A stretch of DNA of 64,000 bases from Archangium lipolyticum. Its GTDB lineage: Bacteria; Myxococcota; Myxococcia; Myxococcales; Myxococcaceae. The stretch covers positions 225,762 to 289,761 of the forward strand of contig NZ_JANKBZ010000013.1 of the NCBI RefSeq assembly GCF_024623785.1. Direction: 5' to 3'. The notes below the pieces were generated by a model, which worked only from the letters and a program-made list of their open reading frames with translations, had not been told where the DNA came from and searched no databases. Of this stretch, positions 1 to 8,783 are shown in pieces. The first letter of the stretch is position 1; every line of letters starts with the position of its first letter. Made by a program: the position numbers and the translations under genes.

Positions 1-1
1 C

Positions 2-292
2 CTGAGTCGCGTGCGCTTTGTCGAGGGCGACGCCGTGGACCTGATCCGCTTCATCACCATCGGCACTGTTTTCTTCCTGTACTGTCCTTTCGGCCAAGAC
101 CGGCTCCAGCGCGTCCTCGACGACCTGGAACACACCGCGCGTACTCGGCCGATCCGGGTCTGTTGCGTCGGCCTCCCGCCCCTGGACCGCCCTTGGCTCG
201 CTCCGGTCCCATCCACATCCGTGGACCTGGTCGTGTACCGGAGCACCCTGCACCAGGACCGACCCTCACCAACCCCCATCAAACTCCCATGA
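2..292 (+). CDS. C-terminal part of a probable SAM-dependent methyltransferase (cut by window edge)
   Basis: The frame is already open at base 2, so the gene starts before the window and only about 96 C-terminal residues are seen. The pattern 'GTVFFLYCPFG', then an 'RPIRVCC' strand, then 'DRPWLAP', ending in a 'VYRS' strand, looks like the last strands of a class I Rossmann methyltransferase. The catalytic N-terminal SAM-binding motifs are outside the window, so the family call is tentative. The stop at 290-292 is followed by about 220 bp without a gene before the secreted protease. Confidence 0.5.
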   Translation: MSRVRFVEGDAVDLIRFITIGTVFFLYCPFGQDRLQRVLDDLEHTARTRPIRVCCVGLPPLDRPWLAPVPSTSVDLVVYRSTLHQDRPSPTPIKLP

Positions 293-460
293 CCGGGTAT
301 CGGCTCGCCCCATCGGCCCCGGTTGACTTCGATTGAGCCGGGTTCGTGCTGCTTTCGACTCGCAGCGTGGCGGGTGAGAGATGACCCACGTGCGAAGGTC
401 GAAGCGGTTCGCGACTATTCCTGGTATTTTAGGATCTGGAAATGTCGGGGTTATCTGTTA

Positions 461-475
461 CAACAGTTACTGTTG
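461..475. promoter_or_regulatory. short palindrome in the protease upstream region
   Basis: A perfect 7-bp inverted repeat (caacagt / actgttg around one central base) lies about 40 bp before the protease start codon, in a locally AT-rich patch (positions 420-490) that is the likely promoter area. It could be an operator, but it is short and may be chance. The rest of the 293-515 gap shows nothing recognisable. Confidence 0.2.
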
Positions 476-515
476 CACTTACAACTTCCTCGATGATGGG
501 AGATCGGGAACCCTG

Positions 516-2486
516 ATGAAGAACATCCGATTGGCGTGTCTCGCCGTGAGCCTCGCGTTCTGCGCCACCGCGCAGGCCGCGGCGCCGGAGAGCGAAGCGG
601 TGTGCAAGGCGTCACCGGCGTCACAGAGCATCCGAAAGGTGGGCGAGGAGGTGGTGCGCCGCCTCGAGTCCCCGCACCCGTACGCCGCGGTGGAGCAGCG
701 TGGCCTGAGGGGGATGCTCCACAAGGACACCATCACCCACCCCGGGGCCTCATACATCGCCCCGCATTTCGCCACGCTCGAGCTCGAGGAAGGGGACTAC
801 GTCGTCGTCCGCTCACCGGATGGCTCGCGTTCCTGGCGCTATGACAACACGCACCCTCGCGCGCGAGATGGCTTCTGGGGCATCCACATCCCCGGAGACA
901 CCGCCATCATCGAGCTGCACAGCAAGGCGGTGGACCGCCGCGGTGTGCTCAACAAGTACGGCTACCGCATCGACAAGTACGCGCGCGGCTACGCGGCGCA
1001 GGAGCTGGGCACCGCCAGCTTCGAGACCGAGGCCCTGTGTGGCGCGGATGACTCCGGCTGGGCCCGCTGCTACGAGACCAGCGAGGCGCAGATCTACAAC
1101 CACGCCCGGGCCGTGGCGCGCCTGCTCATCAACGGCACCAGCGCGTGCACCGGCTGGCTCGTGGGCAACCAGGGCCACCTGCTGACGAACAACCACTGCA
1201 TCAGCGCGGCCGCGGATGCGCAGAACACCGATTACGAGTTCATGGCCGAGGGGACGACCTGCTCCACCAGCTGCGCCTCGTGGGGCGCCTGCCCGGGCAC
1301 GGTGGTGGCCACCAGCGCCACGCTGATCAAGACGGATGCCCCCCGGGACTACACGCTGCTGCAGCTGCCCACCAACCCCACCGGCACCTACGGCTTCCTC
1401 CAGCTGCGCTCCACCGGCGCGGTGCTCGAGGAGCGCATCTACGTTCCCCAGCACCCGTCGGCGTACGGCAAGAAGATCGCCGTCACCTCCACCGCCGCGT
1501 CTGACGCCTCCGGCTACGCCGAGGTGTACAGCCTCGACGCGGCGGCCTGCCAGAGCGGCGGCCCCAATGACGTGGGCTACTACGCGGATACCCAGGGCGG
1601 CTCCTCGGGCTCGCCGGTGCTCGGCTACGCCGACCACCAGGTGGTGGCGCTGCACCACTGCGCCAACTGCCCCAACCGAGGCGTGCCCATCCAGTCGGTC
1701 ATCAGCCACCTGGGCAGCAGCCTCCCGCAGTGCGCCATCCGCAGTGAGGCGTGCCCGGACCCGTGGGGCGCCAACGGCGAGCCGCCTCCGCCGCCGCCTC
1801 CTCCTCCCCCGCCTCCCGCCGAGTCCTTCACCTACACTGCCAGCAACACCAACAGCGCCCAGCAGAACACGGTGAACCAGAACATCACCGTCAAGGAGGG
1901 TGACGTGGTGGAGGTGGGCACCTGCAACCTCACCGGCGCCACCGCCTCCGGTGACACCTACCTGCGCCTGTTCGATGGCTCGAGCGTCCAGGCCGCCTCC
2001 AACGACGACTCCTGTGGCGGCAACTCGTCCTACCTCAAGTACACCGTGCCCGCGGGCAAGGGCGGCACCTACGCGATTCGCGCCGGCTGCTACTCGAGCG
2101 GCTCCTGCGGCGGCACCGTGGTGTGGAAGATCACCCCGGGGACGACCCAGCCGCCTCCCAATCCCACGTCCGGCTCGTTCAACTTCAGCGCCAGCGACAC
2201 CCAGAGCGCCACCCGCAACACCACCAACTACGACGTGACGGTGGCCGCGGGACAGACGCTCAAGCTCGGCACCTGCACCGTGGCGGGCTCCTCCGGCACC
2301 GGTGACACGTACCTGCGGCTCTTCACCGCCGCCGGCGCCGAGGTGGGCTCCAACGACGATTCGTGCAGCAGGCTTTCGTACCTGAGCTACACCGTCCCGG
2401 CGGGCGCGGGCGGCAAGTACCAGATCCGCGCCGGGTGCTACTCCACCGGTAGCTGCAGCGGCACGGTGGCCTACACCATCCAGTAG
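516..2486 (+). CDS. secreted trypsin-like serine endopeptidase with two C-terminal PPC-like domains
   Basis: 656 residues from the ATG at 516, chosen because it opens a clean signal peptide (MKNIRLACLAVSLAF...AQA); an upstream in-frame ATG at 381 would bury it. Order: signal peptide 1-22, a propeptide-like region to about 200, and a chymotrypsin-fold domain with His227 (in TNNHC), Asp278 (in PRDYTLL) and Ser364 (in GGSSGSP), so the triad looks complete. A proline-only linker (about 425-437) follows, then two similar roughly 100-residue beta domains, each with 'GDTYLRLF', 'SNDDSC' and 'YxIRAGCY' motifs, typical of pre-peptidase C-terminal-type domains. The layout resembles lysyl-endopeptidase-like exoenzymes. 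Likely role: extracellular proteolysis of prey or biomass. Substrate preference cannot be read. A strong terminator follows. Confidence 0.85.
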   Translation: MKNIRLACLAVSLAFCATAQAAAPESEAVCKASPASQSIRKVGEEVVRRLESPHPYAAVEQRGLRGMLHKDTITHPGASYIAPHFATLELEEGDYVVVRSPDGSRSWRYDNTHPRARDGFWGIHIPGDTAIIELHSKAVDRRGVLNKYGYRIDKYARGYAAQELGTASFETEALCGADDSGWARCYETSEAQIYNHARAVARLLINGTSACTGWLVGNQGHLLTNNHCISAAADAQNTDYEFMAEGTTCSTSCASWGACPGTVVATSATLIKTDAPRDYTLLQLPTNPTGTYGFLQLRSTGAVLEERIYVPQHPSAYGKKIAVTSTAASDASGYAEVYSLDAAACQSGGPNDVGYYADTQGGSSGSPVLGYADHQVVALHHCANCPNRGVPIQSVISHLGSSLPQCAIRSEACPDPWGANGEPPPPPPPPPPPPAESFTYTASNTNSAQQNTVNQNITVKEGDVVEVGTCNLTGATASGDTYLRLFDGSSVQAASNDDSCGGNSSYLKYTVPAGKGGTYAIRAGCYSSGSCGGTVVWKITPGTTQPPPNPTSGSFNFSASDTQSATRNTTNYDVTVAAGQTLKLGTCTVAGSSGTGDTYLRLFTAAGAEVGSNDDSCSRLSYLSYTVPAGAGGKYQIRAGCYSTGSCSGTVAYTIQ

Positions 2487-2512
2487 GCCCTCCGCGCTTC
2501 GTGGTTCTCATG

Positions 2513-2541
2513 ACGGCGGCCCTCTTTCCGGGGGCCGCCGT
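2513..2541 (+). terminator. rho-independent terminator after the protease
   Basis: A perfect 10-bp GC-rich stem (acggcggccc / gggccgccgt) with a 9-base loop is followed by ttctttcg. It sits 26 bp after the protease stop. Confidence 0.8.
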
Positions 2542-2674
2542 TCTTTCGTCGAGAGGACCCCATGTCAGCCTCAGGGTGTCGAGGAGCCAGTCGAGTCACG
2601 ACGAAGTGACTTGGCTCCGCATGGCGGAAGTGCTTGCCTCCGCTGTTTCCTTCACCTTGGAAAGGTTCTCCTCC

Positions 2675-3100
2675 ATGCGGAACATCCTCGCGGCGTCTGT
2701 GTCCCTCCTCTCACTCTCCCTGCTCGGCTCCGTGGCCTGTGGTGGCACGGTTTCCGAGCAGGCCCAGGTGCTGTCGGAGCAGAAGCAGGGCCTGAATGCC
2801 GTGGGCACCGGCTGCTCCTCCGACGCGCAGTGTTCGACGGGGCTGTGCTGGACCGTGGAGGACTCGTATCCCCTCTACAACCCGGCGTGGATCAGCGCCG
2901 ACAGCTGCACCGAGGAGTGCGGTGGCCCTGGTGACAACGCGTACTGCCAGCAGCTCGCTGCGGAGTTCAACGCCCCGAATCCCGGTGCGGCGCGATGCAT
3001 CACCGCCCGGGGCGTCTATGACAACAACCCGTACGACCACATGGTCTACGTGTGCGACCTGATCCCCGCTGGTCTGGGCAAGGTCCACTGGGTCGAGTAG
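2675..3100 (+). CDS. small cysteine-rich lipoprotein of unknown function
   Basis: 141 residues from the ATG at 2675, the start that gives a lipoprotein signal (hydrophobic stretch ending in a GSVAC lipobox). An earlier in-frame start at 2501 would overlap the terminator. After a short Gln/Ser/Glu-rich stretch the mature part holds about eight cysteines, with 'GTGCSSDAQCSTGLCW' resembling the short disulfide motifs common in myxobacterial surface lipoproteins. Probably exported and disulfide-bonded. No catalytic motif is visible. It faces the SnoaL-like gene convergently with a 38-bp gap. Confidence 0.65.
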   Translation: MRNILAASVSLLSLSLLGSVACGGTVSEQAQVLSEQKQGLNAVGTGCSSDAQCSTGLCWTVEDSYPLYNPAWISADSCTEECGGPGDNAYCQQLAAEFNAPNPGAARCITARGVYDNNPYDHMVYVCDLIPAGLGKVHWVE

Positions 3101-3138
3101 TCACGCGCGCGCGGACGGTGCGCATGGCCAGGCGGGGA

Positions 3139-3687
3139 CTACTGGCCAGCCGGAGTGCCCTGGGGCCGCGAGGTCCCGGGCGCGGGCGTGGGCTTCACGT
3201 CGGTGTTCTGACCCGCGACGATCTCCCACCGCTTGCCGTTCTTCTTCATCACGTAGCGCATGCGGGTCTTCAGCACGCCGGCCTCCGTGGGCTGTACGCC
3301 GGGAGGCAGCCCGGCATACCCGGTCACCACGTGCTCCATGTCCGTCACCGCCACGTCGCCACCGAGGAAGCGCACTCCGGTCACCGTCACCTGGGTCCGG
3401 CTGCCCTTGAAGAGTTTGTCGAAGACGAAGGCGTGCCGCGTCTCGATCTCCGCCCGGCCCTTGAAGACCGTTCCGACGATGTTGATGAACTCGGCATCCG
3501 GAGCGAAGTCCTTGCTCCATGCGGCCGCGTCCGAGCGGTTCCAGGCCTCGGTCTGATCCGCCACCAGCTTGCGGATGGCGGCCTCATCCGCGCCCCGCGC
3601 CTTGGCCGACTCGGCGGTGGCTGGCGGCACGAGCACGAACGTCAGGGCCACGGCCGCGGTCGTCATGAGATGGAAGAAGGCTTTCAT
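3139..3687 (-). CDS. exported SnoaL/NTF2-like protein
   Basis: 182 residues from the ATG at 3687, which has a good ribosome site (aggag, 6-7 bases before) and opens a signal peptide (MKAFFHLMTTAAVALTFVL...). The pattern 'AIRKLVADQTEAWNRSDAAAW', 'FAPDAEFINIVG' and 'GRAEIETRHAFVF' is the N-terminal helix and first strands of the SnoaL-like/NTF2 cone fold, often annotated as SgcJ/EcaC-type oxidoreductase or DUF4440. The final strand 'RYVMKKNGKRWEIVAGQNT' fits the same fold. The C-terminus is a Pro/Gly/Thr tail. Substrate and reaction are unknown. Confidence 0.75.
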   Translation of the reverse strand: MKAFFHLMTTAAVALTFVLVPPATAESAKARGADEAAIRKLVADQTEAWNRSDAAAWSKDFAPDAEFINIVGTVFKGRAEIETRHAFVFDKLFKGSRTQVTVTGVRFLGGDVAVTDMEHVVTGYAGLPPGVQPTEAGVLKTRMRYVMKKNGKRWEIVAGQNTDVKPTPAPGTSRPQGTPAGQ

Positions 3688-3757
3688 GTGGAATCTCCTG
3701 GATGGAATGGGGTGAGCAAAGCACGGGGAGCGCGTTTCCTGGAGCGCTTCCGTCCGC

Positions 3758-4993
3758 TTACGGTCCGCCGGCAGCGTCATCGGAGGACGCTGGCGCGGCG
3801 GCCAGGTGACGCTCCTCGATGCGGGAGCCCGCCGCGAACGCGATCAACCCCGTGCCGAGGATGGCCATGGTCCATGACAGCGACCACTCGGCGAGCAGCC
3901 CGATGAGGGGGTTGATCACCACGATCGCCAGGGTGCGCACCATCGAGACGAAGGAGAGCACCGTGGCCCGCTGGTTGGACGGGATGTGGTGATTGATGTA
4001 GGCGCTGAAGAGGGGGATGCGCGGCAGGCTGAAGGTGAAGCCCAGGATGATCCCCACGATGACGAGTGGGGTCCACCGCGTGGCCCCGAGCATGAGGAAG
4101 CTCACCCCGGCGAGGACGGTGGCCCCGAGCAGGAGCCTCCTCATCGAGCCGATCCACCGCTCGATTCGCGCCACGTTGCCGAGGAAGAGGATCTGCCCGA
4201 CGCACGAGAGGGCATGCACCACGCCGAAGAAGCGGAGGGGCACCCCACTGCGCTCGAGCAGCGGCTGGAACAACCAGATGAGCCCCCAGGCCAGCGCGTT
4301 GGTCAGGGCCAGCTCGATGGCGAGCAGCCGGACGACCTTGTGGCCGAGGAAGTACCGGCCTCCCTGGGTGAGGATCCGCACGTAGCCGGTCCGGGTCCGC
4401 CGCTCCTGGCTGGACGTGGGAGGCTCGCGCAGGGTGAGCGCGAGCAGGAAGGCGAGGGTGGCAGGGAGGACATAGGCCCGCATGGGAGCGCTCAGGCCGA
4501 AGGCGCTCGCGATGAAGCCCCCGATGAGCGTCGCGGTGATGATGCCGCCGAGCTTGAAGGACTCCATGCGGCCGAGGACGTGCGCCGCCCGCTCCGTGTG
4601 CCCGGTGGCCTTGAGGCTGTCATAGGCGAGCGCCTCGTCCGCGCCGGAGTGGAGCGTGTAGGCGATGGCGAAGACGGCCTCGGCGGCCATGAACACGGGG
4701 AAGGCGGGCCGGGACACGTAGAGCAGCGCGGCGCCGATGGCCACCAGGCTGCCCAGGGCGAGCGACACCTTGCGGCCCAGGTAGTCCGCCACGGTGCCGG
4801 TGGGGACCTCGAAGAGGAAGTTGCAGAGGAAGAACCAAGCGTTGAGGTACAGCACCTGCGCCAGGGAGATGCCGCCCCAGTCCGTGAAGAACGGCACGAG
4901 GACCGCGGAGAAGAACTGCATGTAGAACAGCAGCCGGATGGCCTGGAGCTTCCAGATGTTGGAGCCCAGGCGAGCGTCCGAGTCGGTCGGCAT
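3758..4993 (-). CDS. MFS transporter
   Basis: 411 residues, start ATG at 4993. Twelve hydrophobic segments can be traced. The loop between segments 2 and 3 reads 'VPTGTVADYLGRKVSL', the standard MFS signature (G-x-x-x-D-x-x-G-R-K/R). The N-terminal half ends near residue 190 and a basic loop (SSQERRTRTGYVRIL) separates the halves, as is usual. This is an inner-membrane secondary transporter; sugar, drug or metabolite export are all possible. It is divergent from the lipoprotein gene at 5039, with only 45 bp between start codons, so the two share one small promoter region. Confidence 0.85.
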   Translation of the reverse strand: MPTDSDARLGSNIWKLQAIRLLFYMQFFSAVLVPFFTDWGGISLAQVLYLNAWFFLCNFLFEVPTGTVADYLGRKVSLALGSLVAIGAALLYVSRPAFPVFMAAEAVFAIAYTLHSGADEALAYDSLKATGHTERAAHVLGRMESFKLGGIITATLIGGFIASAFGLSAPMRAYVLPATLAFLLALTLREPPTSSQERRTRTGYVRILTQGGRYFLGHKVVRLLAIELALTNALAWGLIWLFQPLLERSGVPLRFFGVVHALSCVGQILFLGNVARIERWIGSMRRLLLGATVLAGVSFLMLGATRWTPLVIVGIILGFTFSLPRIPLFSAYINHHIPSNQRATVLSFVSMVRTLAIVVINPLIGLLAEWSLSWTMAILGTGLIAFAAGSRIEERHLAAAPASSDDAAGGP

Positions 4994-5038
4994 GGGCGCG
5001 CATTCTGCATCCGCCCGGGTTGGTGGCACCATGGGCTC

Positions 5039-5605
5039 ATGACTCGGAAGCTGTTGATGTTGTGGGTGTCCCTCTCGCTCGTCGCCTGTGCCCGGTCCAC
5101 GGCCTCCCAGCGCGACGACGCGCCGGTGAACATGGAGCTCAAGTCCTCGCTGTCGGTGCTGCTCGACCACCGGAGCGAGCTGGCCCTCGACGAGGACCAG
5201 GTGAAGCGGTTCGGGGAGATGGAGCTCACCCTGCACGAGAAGAACGTGTTGCTCCAGCAGCGGCTCGAGGAGCTGCGCGCCCAGCACAAGGTGGCCGAGA
5301 AGTCCTGGCACGGAGGCTACAAGGGCGGCGGCACCCATGACGTCTATGGCGGGAGGGGCGGAAGCTCGACCGCGCCGGGGGAGGCGGAGGATCAGCAACG
5401 GCGCGCGAGGAGCCAGCGGCTGGAGCAGATGCAGTCCACGCTGCGCGAGATGCAGGACAACGACACGCGGGCCTATCTCGAGGCGGAGACGCTGCTGCGC
5501 GAGGAGCAGAAGCCCCGGGCCCGCGAGCTCTTCTCCCAGGAGCGCGAGAAGCTGTTCAAGCGGGTGGAGGCGATGATCCTCCAGGTCCGGCGCAAGGGCT
5601 TCTGA
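5039..5605 (+). CDS. coiled-coil lipoprotein of unknown function (Spy/CpxP-like architecture)
   Basis: 188 residues from the ATG at 5039. The N-terminus is a lipoprotein signal (MTRKLLMLWVSLSLVAC). The remainder is almost entirely charged helix rich in Glu, Gln, Arg and Leu, with a glycine-rich break near residues 95-115 (HGGYKGGGTHDVYGGRGG). Helical envelope or chaperone-like proteins of the Spy/CpxP type have a similar look (leucine/glutamate helices with LxxxQ spacing), but no LTxxQ signature is clear. An envelope-stress or scaffolding role is only a guess. Confidence 0.6.
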   Translation: MTRKLLMLWVSLSLVACARSTASQRDDAPVNMELKSSLSVLLDHRSELALDEDQVKRFGEMELTLHEKNVLLQQRLEELRAQHKVAEKSWHGGYKGGGTHDVYGGRGGSSTAPGEAEDQQRRARSQRLEQMQSTLREMQDNDTRAYLEAETLLREEQKPRARELFSQEREKLFKRVEAMILQVRRKGF

Positions 5606-5617
5606 GCCGGGTCCTCT

Positions 5618-7417
5618 TCAGGTCGAGGCGTGGTGGAGCCACAGGTTGCGCGTCGCGACCTGGGGCCGCGCGGAGAGGTCCGCGATGCGCTGTCCCGGAG
5701 GGAAGGGCCGGTTGAACGGGTAGCCCGGCTCGGGATCCAACTCCGGGTCGGTGAGCAGCACCATCAACCGCACGAGCAGGCCCTCGTGCCGGCCGCGAGG
5801 CAGCAGCAGGTGGGCGGGCCAGCCGCGCTCGTGCACCACGGAGGACAGCCGCGAGGGCCGGTGGATGACCTCCCGCCGCGAGGGCCCCAGCGTGTGGGCG
5901 AACCTGTCCAGCTCCATCCACATCCGGCGATCCTCGGCGAACGCGTCCGCCGCGAGGTAGATGCGCACCGTCACCGTCTGCTCGCGGGGCAGCGGGTTCT
6001 CCACCCGGAAGAAGTAGTGGAACGGGTCGTGATCGAGGTGCGGCTTGAGGAGCTCCCGTCCGTCCGGGAGCCGCACCGGTTGCCGTGCCATGTGGGTGCG
6101 CAGCGTGTGCGTCGTCACGGAGAAGGCCGGAGGAGGGCTGTCCCAGTTCTCGCCGCCGAACAGGGCCTCGCCCCAACGCTGTCCGTCGAAGTCCGGTGCT
6201 GTGGCGCCGGGGATGTCCCGGTGCATGCACAGGAGGATGTCCGGGCTCTGGTGCGCCGGAGCCGTTCCATCGCCGAGCCACTTGCGCATCCGCACCTGGG
6301 GCGCGTCGGACAGGTCGTGCGGTGGCAGGTGGGCGCTCTGCCACGCGTCGAGGATGTCGTTCACGTGGCGGTGCCAGCGGTAGAAGAGCGGATCCCTCGC
6401 CGCGGTGGCCGGGGAGGCCATGACCCCGGGAAGGCCCGTCCTGTCCCGGGGGCCCGTCAGGCACGCGAGGAGCACGTGCCCCAGGTGGTGGTGTGAGCCG
6501 TAGGGGCCGAGCGGATCCGCCCAGGCCTCGCCATCCACGGAGCCCCTGTTGGACTCGGCCGTGTCGGCGAGCTGCTCGAGGCTGTCGAGGAGGATGGGCG
6601 AGTCCCCGTGCCACAGCAGCCCCGAGGAGGCCGCGGTGAAGAGCCGGTCGCGGCGCGTGGCGTGATCCGTGATGCCGTAGCCGGGGATTCCCCTCGGGCT
6701 CAGGCCCGGAGGCCGGGGCGCGAAGCCCGGGAGCTGCGGGTCATAGCCCTCGTTGATGGGGGAGGCGTAGTCGCTCAGGGGGACGACGCGGGGCATGCCG
6801 AACGCCAGCCGCTCCGTGTCGTAACGGGCCAGCAGCTGCTGGTGCGTGTACCAGAACAGCTCGCCGCGCCGGTCCGGGAGGAGGCGGCGCTGAGGGTTCG
6901 TGGGATCCGGGTATCCGGCCGCCGGGTGATGCGCGTGCCACGTGTCGATGTGGTCGTTGAGCCCGGTGTCCTCGCGGAAGTAGTCGAGCCAGACCTCCGC
7001 GCCGGGGGTGCCAGGGTTTCCCTTCCGGGGCAGCTCCTGGCGTTGCGAGGGCACCACCAGCCGCGGAGCGCGCTCCTGCAAGGGGGGCACGGACAGCACG
7101 CGGCCCTCGGGGTGGTGGGCGATGAAGACGCGCAGCGCGTACTTCACCCACTCGGCGTCTCCCTGCCGCGCCTGCTGCTCGGCCTCGTCGAGTACCGCCG
7201 ACAGTCCCGCCTCTCCGGGCCGGGCATTGGCCAGCTCCATGAAGCGGGCCGCCAGGGACACCGCCTGCTCCTGGTGGGAAGGCAGGAAGGGGAGGAAGCG
7301 CTGGCCGGGGGAGGGGGGCACCAACGGCGCGAGCTCCCCTCGGGGTGTCATCGGCAGCGGAGGAAGCGGGGACTCCCGACACAGCAGGGCCCGGGCCCGG
7401 GCGTGCAGCTCCACCAT
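5618..7417 (-). CDS. type-3 copper protein of the arthropod hemocyanin/prophenoloxidase type
   Basis: 599 residues. ATG at 7417 is preceded by ggaggagg (a TTG sits one codon earlier). The CuA region reads 'YFREDTGLND' followed by 'TWHAHHP', then 'GELFWYTHQQLLARYDTERL'. The CuB region has 'SHHHLGH' and 'RDPLFYRWHRHV'. These match arthropod hemocyanin and insect prophenoloxidase rather than the ordinary short bacterial tyrosinase. Visible ligands are His161 and His192 (CuA) and His310, His314 and His349 (CuB). The position expected for the first CuA ligand is Ile157, with His one residue before. No signal peptide is visible. Possible activity: phenol or catechol oxidation, melanin or natural-product tailoring; loss of activity is also possible. 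It follows the YebC gene by 22 bp and may be co-transcribed. Confidence 0.8.
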   Translation of the reverse strand: MVELHARARALLCRESPLPPLPMTPRGELAPLVPPSPGQRFLPFLPSHQEQAVSLAARFMELANARPGEAGLSAVLDEAEQQARQGDAEWVKYALRVFIAHHPEGRVLSVPPLQERAPRLVVPSQRQELPRKGNPGTPGAEVWLDYFREDTGLNDHIDTWHAHHPAAGYPDPTNPQRRLLPDRRGELFWYTHQQLLARYDTERLAFGMPRVVPLSDYASPINEGYDPQLPGFAPRPPGLSPRGIPGYGITDHATRRDRLFTAASSGLLWHGDSPILLDSLEQLADTAESNRGSVDGEAWADPLGPYGSHHHLGHVLLACLTGPRDRTGLPGVMASPATAARDPLFYRWHRHVNDILDAWQSAHLPPHDLSDAPQVRMRKWLGDGTAPAHQSPDILLCMHRDIPGATAPDFDGQRWGEALFGGENWDSPPPAFSVTTHTLRTHMARQPVRLPDGRELLKPHLDHDPFHYFFRVENPLPREQTVTVRIYLAADAFAEDRRMWMELDRFAHTLGPSRREVIHRPSRLSSVVHERGWPAHLLLPRGRHEGLLVRLMVLLTDPELDPEPGYPFNRPFPPGQRIADLSARPQVATRNLWLHHAST

Positions 7418-7439
7418 CAACCTCCTCCGGCCACGGGCC

Positions 7440-8141
7440 TCACTTCAGGCCGACGTAGATGTTCTGGACGTCGTCGTCCTCGTCCATGGCCTCGAGGAAC
7501 GACTCGACCTCGCTCCGGGCCTCACCCTCGAGGTGCACCGGGTTCTTGGCGATCCACGCGAGGTTCTGCGAGCTCACCGTCCAGCCCATCCCCGTCAGGG
7601 CCCGGCTCACCGTGTCGAGGTCCGTCGCGGCGGTGAGGAAGCGGGTGGCGCCCTCCTCGGCGGCCTCCAGGTCCTGCGCGCCCGCCTCGATGGCGGCGGC
7701 CTCGGCATCGGCACCGCCCTCGGGAGGCGTGGCCTCGATGACGCCCAGGCGGTTGAAGTCCCACGACACCGCGCCGCTGGTGGCGATCTGCCCCTTGCGG
7801 AAGAGCACCCGGATGTTGGTGGCGGTGCGGTTCTTGTTCTCGGTGAGGCACTCGACGATGACCGGCACCTGGTGCGGGGCGAAGCCCTCGTAGGTGACGA
7901 GCTCGTAGTTCACCGGCTCATCCAGCAGCCCGGCGCCCTTCTTGATGGCGCGCTCGAGCGTGTCGCGCGGCATCGACGCCTTCTTCGCCTGCTCGACGGC
8001 CATGCGCAGCCGCGGGTTGGTGGAGGGGTCGGCTCCCCCCGCCTTGGCGGACACGATGAGTTCCTTGACCAGCTTGGTGAAGAGCCGGCCCTTCGCGGCC
8101 GCATGCTCGGTGCGGCCCTTGTGTTTCCACTGCGCGCCCAT
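7440..8141 (-). CDS. YebC/PmpR-family regulatory or ribosome-associated protein
   Basis: 233 residues with ATG at 8141 and an aggag ribosome site. The basic N-terminus '[10 protein letters not shown]...[17 protein letters not shown]' and '[27 protein letters not shown]' are the YebC/PmpR signatures, and '[23 protein letters not shown]' is the conserved central segment. Members are cytosolic. They have been described as transcriptional regulators and, more recently, as factors that relieve ribosome stalling. The N-terminus differs from the common 'MAGHSKWANIKHRK' form, so this may be the second YebC-type paralogue (YeeN-like) rather than the canonical copy. Confidence 0.9.
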   Translation of the reverse strand: MGAQWKHKGRTEHAAAKGRLFTKLVKELIVSAKAGGADPSTNPRLRMAVEQAKKASMPRDTLERAIKKGAGLLDEPVNYELVTYEGFAPHQVPVIVECLTENKNRTATNIRVLFRKGQIATSGAVSWDFNRLGVIEATPPEGGADAEAAAIEAGAQDLEAAEEGATRFLTAATDLDTVSRALTGMGWTVSSQNLAWIAKNPVHLEGEARSEVESFLEAMDEDDDVQNIYVGLK

Positions 8142-8236
8142 GGTGTGCGCTCCTACCTCATTCGGGGTCCGGGTTCACACGATTTCGACCGGGACGGGGC
8201 CTGGCAGCCGGGCCCCGGGAGGAGCGGCCGGGCGGC

Positions 8237-8734
8237 TCAGAACGTGATGTCGTCGTTCACGATCTCCGAGTCCCACTGCCACAGGCCATCGCGCAGCTTG
8301 TACCGGACGATCCGGACGTTCAGCACCCCGTCATGATCCAGATCGCTCTTGGCGGTCACCTCCAGGACGTCGTCCTGCGGCTTGGTGACGTCATAGGTGT
8401 AGTAGAGGAGGCCATCGGGCTGCCAGCCCAGCGTCGCCCACCCGGGCAACGTCTTGTCGAAGGGCTTCTTGGTGCCGTACTCCGTGCCCGCGGGGTTCTG
8501 CGCCAGGCTCGTCAGTCCACCCGGCAACGAGTTGTGGACCGACCAGTACTCGGACACCGTGCGGATGAGCGAGGTGATCATCGCATCCCGCTCGGCCCGC
8601 TTCGTGCGCATCTGGAAGCTCTGCATCTGCGGAATGGCCACGGAGGCCAACAGGCCGATGATGCCGACGACGATCATCAGCTCGATCAGGGTGAAGCCCT
8701 GGTGCTTGCGGCGGTGAAGCGTCGGGTGAGCCAT
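8237..8734 (-). CDS. type IV pilin-like / pseudopilin protein
   Basis: 165 residues. A short basic leader (MAHPTLHRRKHQG) ends in the prepilin peptidase site G|FTLIE, with Glu at +5, followed by a roughly 20-residue hydrophobic helix. The C-terminal globular part contains 'DLDHDGVLN', a calcium-loop-like Asp pattern seen in some pseudopilins. The ribosome site is aaggggg. It would be inserted in the inner membrane and assembled into a type IV pilus or type II secretion pseudopilus. No assembly genes are nearby, so it may be an accessory or minor pilin. It lies 49 bp after the next gene upstream on the same strand, which suggests an operon. Confidence 0.85.
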   Translation of the reverse strand: MAHPTLHRRKHQGFTLIELMIVVGIIGLLASVAIPQMQSFQMRTKRAERDAMITSLIRTVSEYWSVHNSLPGGLTSLAQNPAGTEYGTKKPFDKTLPGWATLGWQPDGLLYYTYDVTKPQDDVLEVTAKSDLDHDGVLNVRIVRYKLRDGLWQWDSEIVNDDITF

Positions 8735-8783
8735 GACATACCCCCTTGAAGGGTGGAAGGCGTGGTGAAGAGGTGCGGGTGGG

